Positions 54,545 through 64,000 of a DNA stretch of 64,000 nucleotides are shown here, one piece after another. Within the stretch, counting starts at the first letter, position 1. Each line of letters begins with the position of its first letter. Position numbers and translations under genes: made by a program. The stretch spans positions 7,688,001-7,752,000 of the forward strand of contig NC_083586.1 in NCBI RefSeq assembly GCF_027579695.1, in the 5' to 3' direction. The notes below the pieces were generated by a model. That model was not told the origin of the DNA and made no database searches. It was given only the letters and a program-made list of their open reading frames with translations. The stretch is from Neoarius graeffei. Taxonomy: Eukaryota; Chordata; Actinopteri; Siluriformes; Ariidae.

Positions 54545-54810
54545 AACGCTTTTAACAAACATTGTCGCAAAGCAGCTTTACAGAATTTGAACAACTTAAA
54601 ACATGAGCTAATTTTGTCACTAATCTATCCCCAATGAGCAAGCCTGTGGCGATGGTGGCAAGGAAAAACTCCCTCAGACAACAACATGAGGAAGAAACCT
54701 TGAGAGGAACCAGACTCAAAAGGGAACCCATCCTCATTTGGGCAACAACAACATGAACAGTTTAACATGAAGACAGTTTCATTGATGGAAACTTTAGGAC
54801 TGCACTCAAG
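54545..54810 (-). mobile_element. L2-like LINE 3' tail, inverted
   Basis: AACAAACATTGTCGCAAAGC, CCCCAATGAGCAAGCCTGTG and AAACTCCCTCAGACAACA are the reverse complement of the tail at 11460-11640. The rest of the LINE is missing. Confidence 0.65.
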
Positions 54811-55010
54811 TTAACAAGTCAACTGTACTCCTCAGGCATAAAAGCATTACTGTAGCAACAAAAATCAGATTAGGTACTACCGGTCAACTAATCACAGGCC
54901 CTAGGACCTGGTGTGTATCCTCCCTACTAAATACAATGAGAACTAATCTAAGAAGCAAAGCTGTGAAGACAAGACAACCGAACCAATCAGGAAACTAAAG
55001 ATAAAAAGGG
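54811..55010. other. Unassigned spacer
   Basis: Nothing recognisable is present apart from a G homopolymer at 55008-55016, which belongs to the candidate exon next to it. Confidence 0.3.
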
Positions 55011-55442
55011 GGGGGGAATCTTCTGGAGGTCTTCTTCCTGAGTCTGTTGTTCTTCCTGTAACATTAAAACAGTATTCATTAGTCAGGTGCACTTTTCAAA
55101 GTATTGTTTGATATACAAATCAATGAAGATACAATGCTAAATATCCCTTACGTTCTTCTGCTGGGTTGCTGTCTTCACTGGAGAGTGAGCTGCTGTAGTC
55201 TTCTGGAGGTCTTCATCCTACATATGTTCCCAGATTAAAAAACAACAACAACAACAAACAAGACATAAGTTACAGGTTTCAAAGCATTGTGTTAAAACAT
55301 TGCTCAAAAGTTATGAAATATTTCTTTGCTTTTTTGTGATCGGTTGCTGTCCTCACTGGCACGAGATCAGCTGTGGTCCTCTTCATTTCCTCCTCACTCT
55401 GCTGTGAGATACTCCTGCTTTTGAACATGGACAGTAGAGAGC
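54995..55442 (-). pseudogene. Possible exon set with repeated EEDLQKTT-type segments
   Basis: On the minus strand, three segments follow AG acceptors. The first starts at 55442 (CTTCTTCAG/GC) and reads SEEEMKRTTADLVPVRTATD. The second is exactly 55152-55217 (66 bp, DEDLQKTTAAHSPVKTATQQ plus KN) with GTAAG after it. The third starts at 55055 and reads EEQQTQEEDLQKIPPP to a stop near 54995. The three share one motif, as in exons made by tandem duplication. They lie about 0.7 kb downstream of the Helentron frame on the same strand. I do not recognise a family. They could be a host gene fragment, perhaps carried by the Helentron. Confidence 0.35.
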
Positions 55443-56108
55443 CTGAAGAAGAGAAAGGGAGGGGGATTTAGTTACATTACTCAAACGCGAGTGAATAATT
55501 CAAAGGAAGAGAGATACTTACCTTGTGATGGACCTTGTTGACATGCAGCTTGATTTTACATAAAGCAACATTACAATACAAGATTACATAACATTACATT
55601 ACATTAGCTAAGCCAATTCCATAACATTTTAAATTGACCGCCGTTCTCATCAGCTCAATAAATGACAAGATAATGCGGAGCCCTTTATTACATAAATAAA
55701 TACAATTACACTGCATTTACATAAGATTCAACCATTTCCAGCCAACACATGCCACTACAATGATTAGTCTTAACAATAACTTAAAACTACACAATTGAAA
55801 AGCTGGGCACTCATTGAACAAACTGAATGAGTGACCTGAAACACGTATATGAAAAAACAATTAAATAAGAAAAATGCCTACGCGGACAAGTTATGACAAA
55901 ATGAAACAATGTGAAGGTTTTTTTTTTACAAAAAAATTTATTTAAGGTCAATTAACACTTTACAGAGAGAGTACAATAACAGTGAGGATAAACTACTCCT
56001 TGACCAGGCTCAAGGAGTGCCTAGAAACTACATATACGTTACACACACACACCTTACAGGATACAGAAACTCGAACTTTTCTATGGATCATGTGTTGGCT
56101 GGAGAGGC
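55443..56108. other. 3' flank of the Helentron frame
   Basis: A minus-strand AAATAAA lies near 55938-55944, about 170 nt after the stop, and may be the polyadenylation signal. An 8-bp-stem hairpin (CTCCTTGA, CCAGGC, TCAAGGAG) sits at 55996-56017. An ATTAC-type run is found near 55575-55605. A GTAAGT donor-like site follows TCCATCACAAG on the minus strand near 55530. Confidence 0.4.
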
Positions 56109-57605
56109 TTAGTCGGTCAAAATACAATAAACCGGACTGTGGTAACTGTAGTACGTTTGGAGAACACCTGATTGAAGACATTTATCAGGATGTGAAATAT
56201 AAATGTGGTCAATCAGCGTGTTCTTCTCGGTGGTGGACTCTTTAATTAATTGAGTGTAACCTCTGGACTGAAATAAGTCTTTGATGCTTTTTTTTCCTTT
56301 CGAAAAGAGATCCTCATTAAAATCGCCACAAACAACGATGGGCTGGTGATTTAAAATGGCCAATGAGTCCAAGAGGTTTTTCAAATTTTGGAGAAAGATT
56401 CCTAATTGAAAATTTGGTGGTTTGTAAACCGTCGCCAATAGTACTTTGACTGGAGCCTCGATTTTAACAACAACAAACTCCAAATCCGTGACCTGTTGCA
56501 TGTACCTGCGAGGCTCTGCTTGCACATAGTCTCTGCAGTACACTGCAACTCCACCTCCATCTTTTTTAGCCATGTCCACACAGCTGTTGTAAGACAGCTG
56601 TCTGCTACGTGGGAACATGGCATACCCCTCCAATTGAAAAATTTCAGCTACAGAAGACCCCGACAAATGTGTCTCTGTAAGGCAAAGCACATCCGCTCGT
56701 TGGAGCTCCTGATGCGCTCTCAGGTCCACCATGTGACATGGCAGACCCTGCGTGTTGTGGTGGACGATTGTCAAAACCTTTGGAGTTTGTTGCACGGATT
56801 GAAGAAAACTCAACAACGGTCTACAGCTCTGGAAAGACACTCGAGGCATACTTTCCATAGCCGTCTTGATCTCGGGGTTGGCGTAGATCTTCTTCTCGTC
56901 GAAGTCGCAGACGGTCAGACCTCCCAGCGAAGTTGTGCGGCTTAGAGCTACATAAGCCATGCCCGGTTCGAAGACGCGTTTCAGGCACACAACCGCCGAC
57001 ACCATCGTCATGCCTTGTACTTTGTGGGCCGTACAGGCAAAAGCCAACTTCATGGGGAACTGGCGACGAACAACGCCTTTTTTGCTGCTCAGGTTCTCCT
57101 CAGACCTTTCAATATAGGCCAGATTGTCTGAGGGACCCAAGATCTTTTTGCGGAATCTCTGTCCTGCTGTGGGATTTTCCAGCTGGAGTCCAATCAACTT
57201 TACATATTTTGGCTTGCGCTCCGTCATCACAATGTGCAAGATGGTTCCGAATGTTCCGTTAACAATTCCGTCCTCCATGTCGAGATTCCTGGTCAACATA
57301 ACGCGTACTCCTTGAGCAGCCATTATGTTGTCAGGCAAGTCTTGCTGGTTACCTTTAACGGCGAACACCATCGTCATGCAGCCGGTTGTAGGCATTTTAC
57401 GGTAATCCTGAGCTGCGATGTTGATGGCATCCTCGTGGAGGGAGGCTACAGTGGCGGAGTTGTGACGGTCAACTTCTTTGTTGGTGGCGTATATGTGTAG
57501 CCTATCTACTGGACAATCCTTGACATCGGCCACTGCCTGTGTGAGCAACCCTCTATCTTCGTCGCTCAAAGGATCGTGCTTTTGTTTCACTCTCAGGCGG
57601 TTCAA
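56109..57605 (-). pseudogene. Helentron helicase C-terminal part fused to AP-like endonuclease
   Basis: The 498-residue piece first gives the late helicase motifs FACTAHKVQGMTM and YVALSRTTSLGGL (near residues 205 and 230). From about residue 280 it becomes an endonuclease/exonuclease/phosphatase fold: VHHNTQGL, ADVLCLTETHLSG, GGGVAVYCR, PIVVCGDFNEDL, LIDHIYIS. The last motif, normally SDH, reads SYHSPVYC, so the general Asp is replaced by Tyr through TAC for GAC. This fusion is the Helentron signature. The frame ends at 56109. Confidence 0.88.
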
Positions 57606-57635
57606 GAGCTCAGCAAAAGCCTGATCGTCCTTCTG

Positions 57636-58301
57636 TCACATGATCTCTGTAAGGACGACCATTTTGAAGTGATCCTTCCAGAGATCAAACTCCGTCTCCT
57701 CGTACACACACAGCAGCTTGGCTCTACCGGGAGGTGGCAACTGATTAAAATCACCTACAGCAAGGACAGAAATTCCTCCGAACGGATTCTTGTTTCCTCG
57801 GATCTGTTGAAAACGCCAGTTGACATAGGCAAACAGCTCTTTGGAAACCATGGAGATCTCGTCAATGATGAGAATCTCTGCGATGGACAGTGCCGCTCTG
57901 ACCTCATCAAGGGTGTTTCCAAGACCTTGATACGGTGGCTTCAAGGATCTTGGCAGTTTGAGGACGGAGTGCAACGTCATGCCAGCGATGTTGAAGGCTG
58001 CTGTGCCAGTGAAGGCGGTCAGCAGCACCGCAGGCTGGGACATGTCTGCATGGTCCCGGAATCTGGGGAGCTCACGCAGAATCCTCGTTGCCTCCTGGTG
58101 AACGCACTTGATTACGTGCGATTTACCACAGCCAGCTCCCCCAGTCAAAAAGTAATAAAACGGCTCGACGTCGTGACCCCACACAAGTTCAAAGCACCAC
58201 TGACGTATGCTGTAGAAGATAGAAGCCTGCGTTTCGTTCAGACTTTGATACATTTTTCTCACAAAGTCTGGACTCAACTGCGGCGCTTCTATCCTAGGCA
58301 T
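57636..58301 (-). pseudogene. Helentron PIF1-like helicase, N-terminal part
   Basis: Walker A reads [14 protein letters not shown] (58119-58155), Walker [12 protein letters not shown], and motif [17 protein letters not shown]. These are standard PIF1 motifs. TGA at 57636-57638 after LTEIM ends the piece and lies in the same frame as both neighbours. ATG 58301 is not a real start. It would unwind the displaced strand. Confidence 0.9.
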
Positions 58302-58370
58302 GGAGCTCCTCCCGTCTTTGACTTTGTATTCAGGAACTTCTTCTTGGCCTTCACGCTCGTCGTCAGGTTC

Positions 58371-61124
58371 TCATTGTGCAAGACACTCTAACCGGTCTGC
58401 CTCTACTTCAGGCGCATAACAGTCCAATTCATTAACTATAGGGCCGTGCACCCGATACTGTTCCAATGCTTCGTCAAGCTTCCGGCCTTGACCTTCATAG
58501 CATTGTTTGTTGCGGTCTACGATGGCTCGGACACGCACGCCATACTTTTGGCCACACTTATAAAACTGCTCGTAGGTCGGGTATGCTTCATCTCTCAGGT
58601 CGTCATCGGATCTGTGTGGGAGATAAAGCTTGAGCAGTCTTCTATAGAACTTCTCAGGCATTTTCTGCTCTGAGAAGTGAGGGAATCTAATAATTGCTGG
58701 TTTCCCAGTCCTCTTCTGAACAAAGCCCATGTCGTGTAAGAGGGGGATGCCACTTCTACTTTCAGTTTGCTGTCCATACAGCACCCTGTACTCCGACACA
58801 AACTTGGCCATGCACATGTGCTCGAACTCCGGCTCGACAGGCCTGCAGGCATATTTGTCAGGCAGGCCAGACATCCACACCTCCTCCGAACCCGGCTCCA
58901 TTTGCTTGAGTCTGCCAATAGGGTGACTCATCTTCAGACCCTCCTCGTCGGTCTGAAGGAACACAACGGAGTGGGAGCACCTCTTCAGACGCAAGCTGCA
59001 GGTGTGAGCAACAGCCTCTTGAGCGCTGACCTCTCTATGTTTAACATAGGCCTGCATAATCTGCTTCATTTCATCATGCTCATTTACGTTGGACTGTTTT
59101 ACATCTTTGATGACATTCTTAAGGAATTGAGTCATCTCGTGCTCTGGCTTCGACACATAGGACATCATGTACATGATGCAGCTGTAGTCATCCACGACGT
59201 ACTGAATGTCCATGTTGGCGTTCCAGGCACAAAGCAGGTCTGGGTTGTACTGATTAACCCAGCAGTCATTCGGATGCCTCTTCAGGACCACGACATTGCT
59301 GTTCGCGGCGCGGTCGAAGAGCTTACGGTACTGCTTACGCGTCAAACCGCATCGGTCGAGCAACTCCGTCAAGCTGCTAAATGAAGCGCCTGCATCCATG
59401 AGCAAGTCTCTAACTTGCTGAAGCTTGGCTTTGGCTTTCTTTCGTTTCTTAGCGATTGCCCACTTCTCCCTCCATTCTCTAGCAGCAGCCTCATCTTGGT
59501 TTTCGTCTAAAACTCCAGACGGGTGAACAACGGGGGGCCTAGTGATGAAGGTTTCATCCACGGGCAGTTTAGGGAAGCCAAACCTACAGGTAACACTGCC
59601 TTTTTTGCAGGACTTGGAATGGTTCCTGCTGTGCACCTGAACCTCCGAGACAATTCTGTGGAGCTCCAGGTCTGTCTCGGGGTCAGGCATCTCACACGAG
59701 ATGTAGCGATCTATAAACGCCGCTACTTCGTCGTCAGAGGCGTCGTCAAATTTGGGTGAGTTTTTTATCCAAATCAGCATGTGTATATGGGGACTTCCTC
59801 TAGCTTGGAACTCAACCCTATAAAAGTAATCCTCTACTTCACCAATGGGCTGTGCTGGTGAGAGGATAAGGTTGGTCATCAGAGCATCGACTCGCTTTTC
59901 AAACATGCGCATCACCGTTACGGGGTTGCTCCGCAGAATGTCACATTTCGCTTTCCAGTCGAGCTCTGAAAAGTCCCCTAGGTCTCCCTGCTGAGCTTTT
60001 ATGACCTCTATGACCTCAGGCCATCTCATCTCGGCAGCGGAGAACGTTGCAAAAAACGTGGGCTTGCCAATTTGCCGGACCATGGCGTGGACATCTTTGA
60101 GCATTTTTGTCCAATAAGCCGGGGTGCCTCGAAGAGGTTGCATAAACCGAGTTGCGTCTTGGCTCATAATGAGCCGTTGCACCTCGTCTCGGTCCAGGAG
60201 CATGAGGTTGTTAATATGATGGCCATCTGCAGCTCTGGACCTGCCTTTGCGCATTTGAATTGACATGCTGTTTGTCGCCAGGTGCGTTTCTGTGACAAAC
60301 TGCACAAAGAAAAGATACGTTTGGTCACTAGCAAAACATGTATCAGCAGCAAACAGCCTGCAATTAAAATACATGCTAGGCGAGAGCGAGAAGGTTCTGG
60401 GTTCATCCAGTGTGTTCTCTCCTGTCGGGAATTGCACAGGGAAAGCCATGGCTTCTAGTTTCGGTATGGCAAAGAACCCTACTGGTTTGTTGCCCTGGGT
60501 GGGGGCAACACTAAATATTCCATTGCCATACATAAGAATTTCCTGCGCGATGTCAGGCAGCTGCATACACATGTCCAGAGTCAGGCCAGGTCTAAGCTCC
60601 TCCTCCTCCTCTTTGTCAGCTTCCTTGGGCTGACGATGTCTATCGGGGTCCGGGTCGTTCTGACTACTAAAAACCTCCTCGAGGTCTATGCCAGCCTCAA
60701 TGTCTCCCTGATGCTGCTCCGGCTGCACAGCATCAGCAACATTGTGCTGCGAGTCGTCTTGATCGACCGACTTGTCAAAAGTGGCACTGTCATTAATGGA
60801 TACATCCTGATACTCAGAATGCATCTTTTTAAGCGTGGCCAGGGCAGCTAAAACATTTTTCATGTTAACGGTATAGAAGTGCTGGTAGCCCTTATAGTTA
60901 ATGTGCCTCTTTAATTTAACTTGAAGTAGCTGCGCTTCCGATCTGGGTCTTGGGAGACTGTTGACAGTCGCTTCCATCTCCGATGGAACGCACACAACAG
61001 CTCCGCGGACTGCTTTTTGCTGTCCTTTGGGCAGAGGGATAACCTTGGCGAAAGGCAGTATTTTGGCAATAAGCTGCCTCTCGAGCATGTTGAGCATAGC
61101 CAACTCCGGGGGGATTGGTGCCAA
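58371..61124 (-). pseudogene. Helentron Rep (HUH) region and linker to helicase
   Basis: The 917-residue piece holds the Rep nickase. Counting from 61124, the HUH motif [11 protein letters not shown] lies near residue 445 (59776-59800). The tyrosine region [15 protein letters not shown] is near 645 and carries several Tyr residues with a Lys, as in Rep Y2 motifs. The piece begins with [15 protein letters not shown] and has an acidic segment near residues 150-170. TGA at 58371-58373 follows ECLAQ, and the same frame goes on into the helicase. The enzyme would nick donor DNA and join it to the target in rolling-circle transposition. Confidence 0.85.
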
Positions 61125-61446
61125 CTCCAGTCAGTTCGCGGTGGCTATTGGTGGCATGCGTCCTCTCTTCAAGTGGCTGTCGCATGTGTTGTGCAACAGA
61201 GCAATGTTCAGAGCAGTTGTCATCACAAAAATGGACGTACTTGCCTGTTAAGCAGGCTGCGGCCACTCTGGGTTTTTGGGTGTACATTCCCCTATTGCAC
61301 AATTTAACCTGATTAGGAAACATTGCTCTGTTGCACACCGTACAAACGCACGTTGGTCCTTGACGAATTAGCTCGCGAAATGCTGTGATGGCGGCTTCCA
61401 TCACAGGGTTAATCATGGCCTGCGAATGGCGGGGGGTGTGGGGCAC
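61120..61446 (-). pseudogene. Helentron Cys-rich segment before Rep
   Basis: The frame from about 61460 reads CVCTVCNRAMFPNQVKLCNR and YVHFCDDNCSEH, a likely zinc-binding region. The frame changes in the CCAATCCCCCC stretch around 61105-61120; the downstream frame picks up as [15 protein letters not shown]. The 176-residue continuation to 60916 in the old frame is a shadow. Confidence 0.6.
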
Positions 61447-61461
61447 TAGCTTCCTATATTT

Positions 61462-62085
61462 TCATTTGATCCTTAATGCCCTCTGCATCTTGCTAAAGAT
61501 GCAAAAAGTAGCATCTGTGGACAGTTTGGTTACTCTGCGCTGGCTACAGCATTTGATACAGCATAACCTAAACTCAGGATCACTGTAGTACCTAGCATAG
61601 AAATGCTCCTTTTTCTTTTGCCTAAAGCTCTGGTGCAATATGTACTTCGTTGTCATATACAATTTCTTTCTACTCTGAAAAGCAGGATCTGCCTTATACT
61701 TGTCTTTACTGTACTCTTTCTTTCTACTCTGAAAAGCAGGATCCGCCTTATACTTGTCTTTACTGTACTGTTTCTTTCTACTCTGAAAAGCAGGATCCGC
61801 CTTATACTTGTCTTTACTGTACTGTTTCTTTCTACTCTGAAAAGCAGGATCCGCCTTATACTTGTCTTTACTGTACTGTTTCTGTCTACTCTGAAAAGCA
61901 GGATCCGCCTTATACTTGTCTTTAATGTAACTTATTTGTCTACTCTGAAAAACAGGATCCGTCTTATACTTGTCTTTAATGTACTGTTTTTGTCTACTCT
62001 GAAAAGCAGGATCTTCCTTAGATCTCTGGATAATTAATATGCTCTTTTTTCTTTGAACTTTTAAATAATAACGTCTGAAAGACAA
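61462..62085 (-). pseudogene. Helentron repeat tract (basic 18-residue repeats)
   Basis: In the same frame as the protease piece, the unit ADPAFQSRKKQYSKDKYK occurs about seven times, with small changes at the ends, then a decayed copy (SDPEF). The tract is strongly basic. A Cys-rich tail (LCCIKCC) follows. TGA at 61462-61464 separates it from the next segment, which stays in frame. Similar DPEF-type repeats are common in Helitron-like proteins, which I recall but cannot check here. Confidence 0.6.
61650..62030 (-). repeat. 54-bp in-frame minisatellite
   Basis: TCTACTCTGAAAAGCAGGAT repeats at 54-bp spacing about seven times. Central copies are nearly identical, and outer copies differ at several bases. 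Because 54 is a multiple of three, copy changes keep the frame. Confidence 0.95.
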
Positions 62086-62091
62086 TAACCA

Positions 62092-62955
62092 TCATTTCCT
62101 ATGATTACTGTCTTGTGAATATTTTTTGTCTGCTTCCATTTTTTTAATTCCAAATTCCGGGCACTTGTCATACTTATTTTTTTCATATACCGAGCTTCCT
62201 TTTTTTTTGACAACATGGCACACTGGTGCATGTTGCTCTTTGCTGCTACTTTTTCTTCTGGCCTTTTGTCGCTGGGTTTTACCGAGTTTTAAGATATTTT
62301 CGTTTGTTGGAGGGAGAGCTGTCCTGGAGACTTTTTCTACCAACAATTGCTGAAGACATTCACTGGAACCGACGGCTTCAAATGACACAAGCACCAACTC
62401 ATAGGTGGCAAAAGGTCCACGATCTGCAAAGAGTTTGAGCAGGTGCTCAGCCAGGTCACTGATTTCAGTGAAGGTCTTCATGATTGCAGTTCCGTTGTGG
62501 TCTGGTAGACCTGCTGAATTTCTGGCATGTGAATCAAACATGCCATACCTCCCTGATTTGTCATGGAAAACTGCAATAACCTCTGGAGATACAATGATGA
62601 ACGCATGCCTAACATGACCTGACAGACACTGAAGCTCTTCAGCAAGGGAAAGGAGACCCTGGTTTCCGTTGCTGCTGGCTTTGACGAGTCCACATTTAAT
62701 GTCGGACATATGGACATTGTACATATTTGTGTCTGTCAGGACTTGTTTTGGCATTTCCTCAACGCTAAGATGGTCATCATTGTATCTTCTCTCCAGGATC
62801 AGCTGTTGTTTCACTGCTACATACAGTGAATCTCCCTGTGCCAGCACTCTATCGAGGGCAGCCGTGTTAAAGTGACCGCCCTCATTCTCAAAAGCGAGAA
62901 AAGTCAGGGACATGCAGGAACACTGATGATTTCTATAGAATTCACTGTACCTCAT
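62092..62955 (-). pseudogene. Helentron N-terminal cysteine-protease-like domain
   Basis: The 287-residue piece starts at ATG 62955 (MRYSEFYRNHQCSCMSL). The Cys in QCSCMSLTFLAF and the Asp-His in GRYGMFDSHARNSAGLP have the spacing of a papain-fold deubiquitinase of the OTU/C76 kind. The Asp-Ser-His pattern resembles herpesvirus-type tegument protease domains, which is a fold-level likeness only. The C-terminus is basic. Helitron and Helentron proteins often have OTU-like proteases whose role is unknown. TGA at 62092-62094 ends the piece, and the frame continues in the next segment. A CTTTCAG before 62080 could also be a splice acceptor. Confidence 0.55.
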
Positions 62956-63608
62956 GTCTGCCTGACTGTGGCTAGCCCTAACAACAACAGACTTACCCCA
63001 CTTACCGTCACACTTACCTTGACGCTCACCTGTAAAGATGTTAAAAGGTTAATTATTACTAAGTTAGTCACAATTAGTTATTAGTCTTACTAGTAGTTAC
63101 TACCCATTATTGCCAGCATTGTTATTAATACTGTTAACTTTATTACTACTAGTAGTAATAGCAGCAGTCGTAACTAATCACATTACAAACTGTTGTAGAA
63201 CGTTTTCAGCAAGTTTGTCAGATCAATTAAATAAATCTATAAAAAAGCTGACACAATCTTACATGTTATGGCAAGTATATTTGGCTACACATTACATTAT
63301 ATTATTCCTTGTTTAAAATTTAAACATGTTGAGACCATCGTGGTTTCTCCTTTGTCCCATGGTCTTCTAGAATAAAGTTTAAAAGGAGGATTTAAAGGAC
63401 CTTTAAAGGAGGCTACTACCTTCACCACACTGACACTGCAGGATGTCGACTTTACAAGTACAGAGGTTTTCTGACCAGTATTATTAACTTAAGTTTACCA
63501 AGATCATATTTAGAAAACCTCTGTACCATTACTTGTGTTTATCTTTAAACAATTAATAAAACCATAAACTGTTTAGACTATACTACTCTGAATTATTTCT
63601 TCCTTAAA
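62956..63608. other. 5' flank of the Helentron frame
   Basis: The minus strand just upstream of ATG 62955 has two GGTAAGT-like sites (near 62990-63020), so an intron or leader exon is possible. A perfect 15-bp inverted repeat pairs 63458-63472 with 63512-63526. I cannot place the Helentron end. Confidence 0.4.
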
Positions 63609-63620
63609 GGTCTTTTTATG

Positions 63621-63992
63621 CGGGCGGCACGGTGGTGTAGTGGTTAGTGCTGTCGCCTCACAGCAAGAAGGTCCTGGGTTCGAGCCCCGGGGCCGGCGAG
63701 GGCCTTTCTGTGTGGAGTTTGCATGTTCTCCCCATGTCCGCGTGGGTTTCCTCCGGGTGCTCCGGTTTCCCCCACAGTCCAAAGACATGCAGGTTAGGTT
63801 GACTGGTGACTCTAAATTGACCGTAGGTGTGAATGTGAGTGTGAATGATTGTCTGTGTCTATGTGTCAGCCCTGTGATGATCTGGCGACTTGTCCAGGGT
63901 GTACCCCGCCTTTCGCCCGTAGTCAGCTGGGATAGGCTCCAGCTTGCCGGCGACCCTGTAGAAGGATAAAGCGGCTAGAGATGATGAGATGA
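63621..63992 (+). mobile_element. SINE, full length
   Basis: A clean plus-strand copy has GGCGGCACGGTGGTG, GGGTTCGAGCCCC and the GATGATGAGATGAG tail. GGTCTTTT at 63609-63616 and 63993-64000 is the target duplication, cut off by the window end. It is the copy closest to the apparent consensus. Confidence 0.93.
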
Positions 63993-64000
63993 GGTCTTTT

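Larger units (their letters stand above)
56109..62955 (-). mobile_element. Helentron (Helitron2-type rolling-circle transposon), pseudogenised
   Basis: From 62955 down to 56109 the minus strand encodes, in order, a cysteine-protease-like domain, an 18-residue repeat tract, a Cys-rich segment, a Rep HUH nickase, a PIF1-like helicase and an AP-like endonuclease. Rep plus helicase plus C-terminal endonuclease defines Helentrons. Damage consists of in-frame TGA at 62092, 61462, 58371 and 57636 and one frameshift near 61105-61140. I could not identify the ends; about 55 to 63.5 kb are candidate limits. Confidence 0.88.

Noticed and set aside
57576..58391. Plus-strand frame of 271 residues
   Set aside because: It is antisense to the helicase motifs (Walker A, Walker B), which fit far better on the minus strand.
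58767..59384. Plus-strand frame of 205 residues
   Set aside because: It is antisense to the Rep region and has no recognisable domain.
61603..62037. Plus-strand frame of 144 residues across the 54-bp repeat
   Set aside because: It is the antisense of the Helentron repeat tract, and its openness follows from the repetition.

Overview
This window is eukaryotic, repeat-dense genomic DNA and almost certainly comes from a teleost fish. The evidence is at least ten copies of a tRNA-headed fish SINE, L2/CR1-type and I-type LINEs, a BEL/Pao retrotransposon, Ty3/gypsy pieces, several Tc1/mariner families with TA target duplications, hAT elements with 8-bp target duplications, an endogenous retrovirus fragment and a Helentron. 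The SINE tail and the Tc1 end sequences suggest a catfish-like (siluriform) genome, but that is a guess from memory of repeat families. I found no intact host protein gene, tRNA, rRNA or CRISPR array. Nearly every long reading frame belongs to a transposable element and carries stops or frameshifts.

Layout. 0-8.4 kb: 3' half of a BEL/Pao element whose 3' LTR was split by a full-length I/Nimb-like LINE with a 17-bp target duplication. 8.6-11.6 kb: a small inverted-repeat element, a nearly intact Tc1 transposon and an L2-like LINE 3' end. 11.9-15.0 kb: an inverted L2-like tail holding a SINE, then a second SINE split by a 2.25-kb L2-type LINE. 15-20 kb: a gypsy LTR, another L2 fragment with a SINE inside, and an RT-encoding LINE between two copies of one Tc1 family. 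20-29.5 kb: a hAT element carrying a THAP-like first exon, a decayed Tc1, an inverted gypsy pol, and a cluster of inverted repeats holding degenerate THAP exons. 30-38 kb: microsatellites, a gypsy integrase split by a CR1-like LINE and by a hAT MITE carrying a RecQ-like helicase exon, a hAT nested in another inverted-repeat element, and a retroviral fragment. 39-46.6 kb: mostly unassigned DNA, SINEs, a third THAP relic and a decayed Tc1 split by a composite insertion.

The most distinctive part is 46.8-63 kb. A head-to-tail array of about 2-kb units (46.8-54.06 kb) starts each unit with a CCCCGGGG palindrome; two units end with a 10-bp-stem hairpin, and the next unit starts soon after. This looks like a tandem Helitron-like or satellite array. 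To its right, on the minus strand, lies a Helentron of about 6.85 kb coding length. In transcription order it has a cysteine-protease-like domain, an expanded 18-residue repeat, a zinc-binding segment, a Rep (HUH) nickase, a PIF1-type helicase and a C-terminal AP-like endonuclease. It carries four in-frame stops and one frameshift, and the endonuclease SDH aspartate reads as tyrosine. Possible spliced exons lie just downstream of it.

The elements do not form a pathway. The window is a record of nested insertions, and target duplications allow several of them to be ordered in time.
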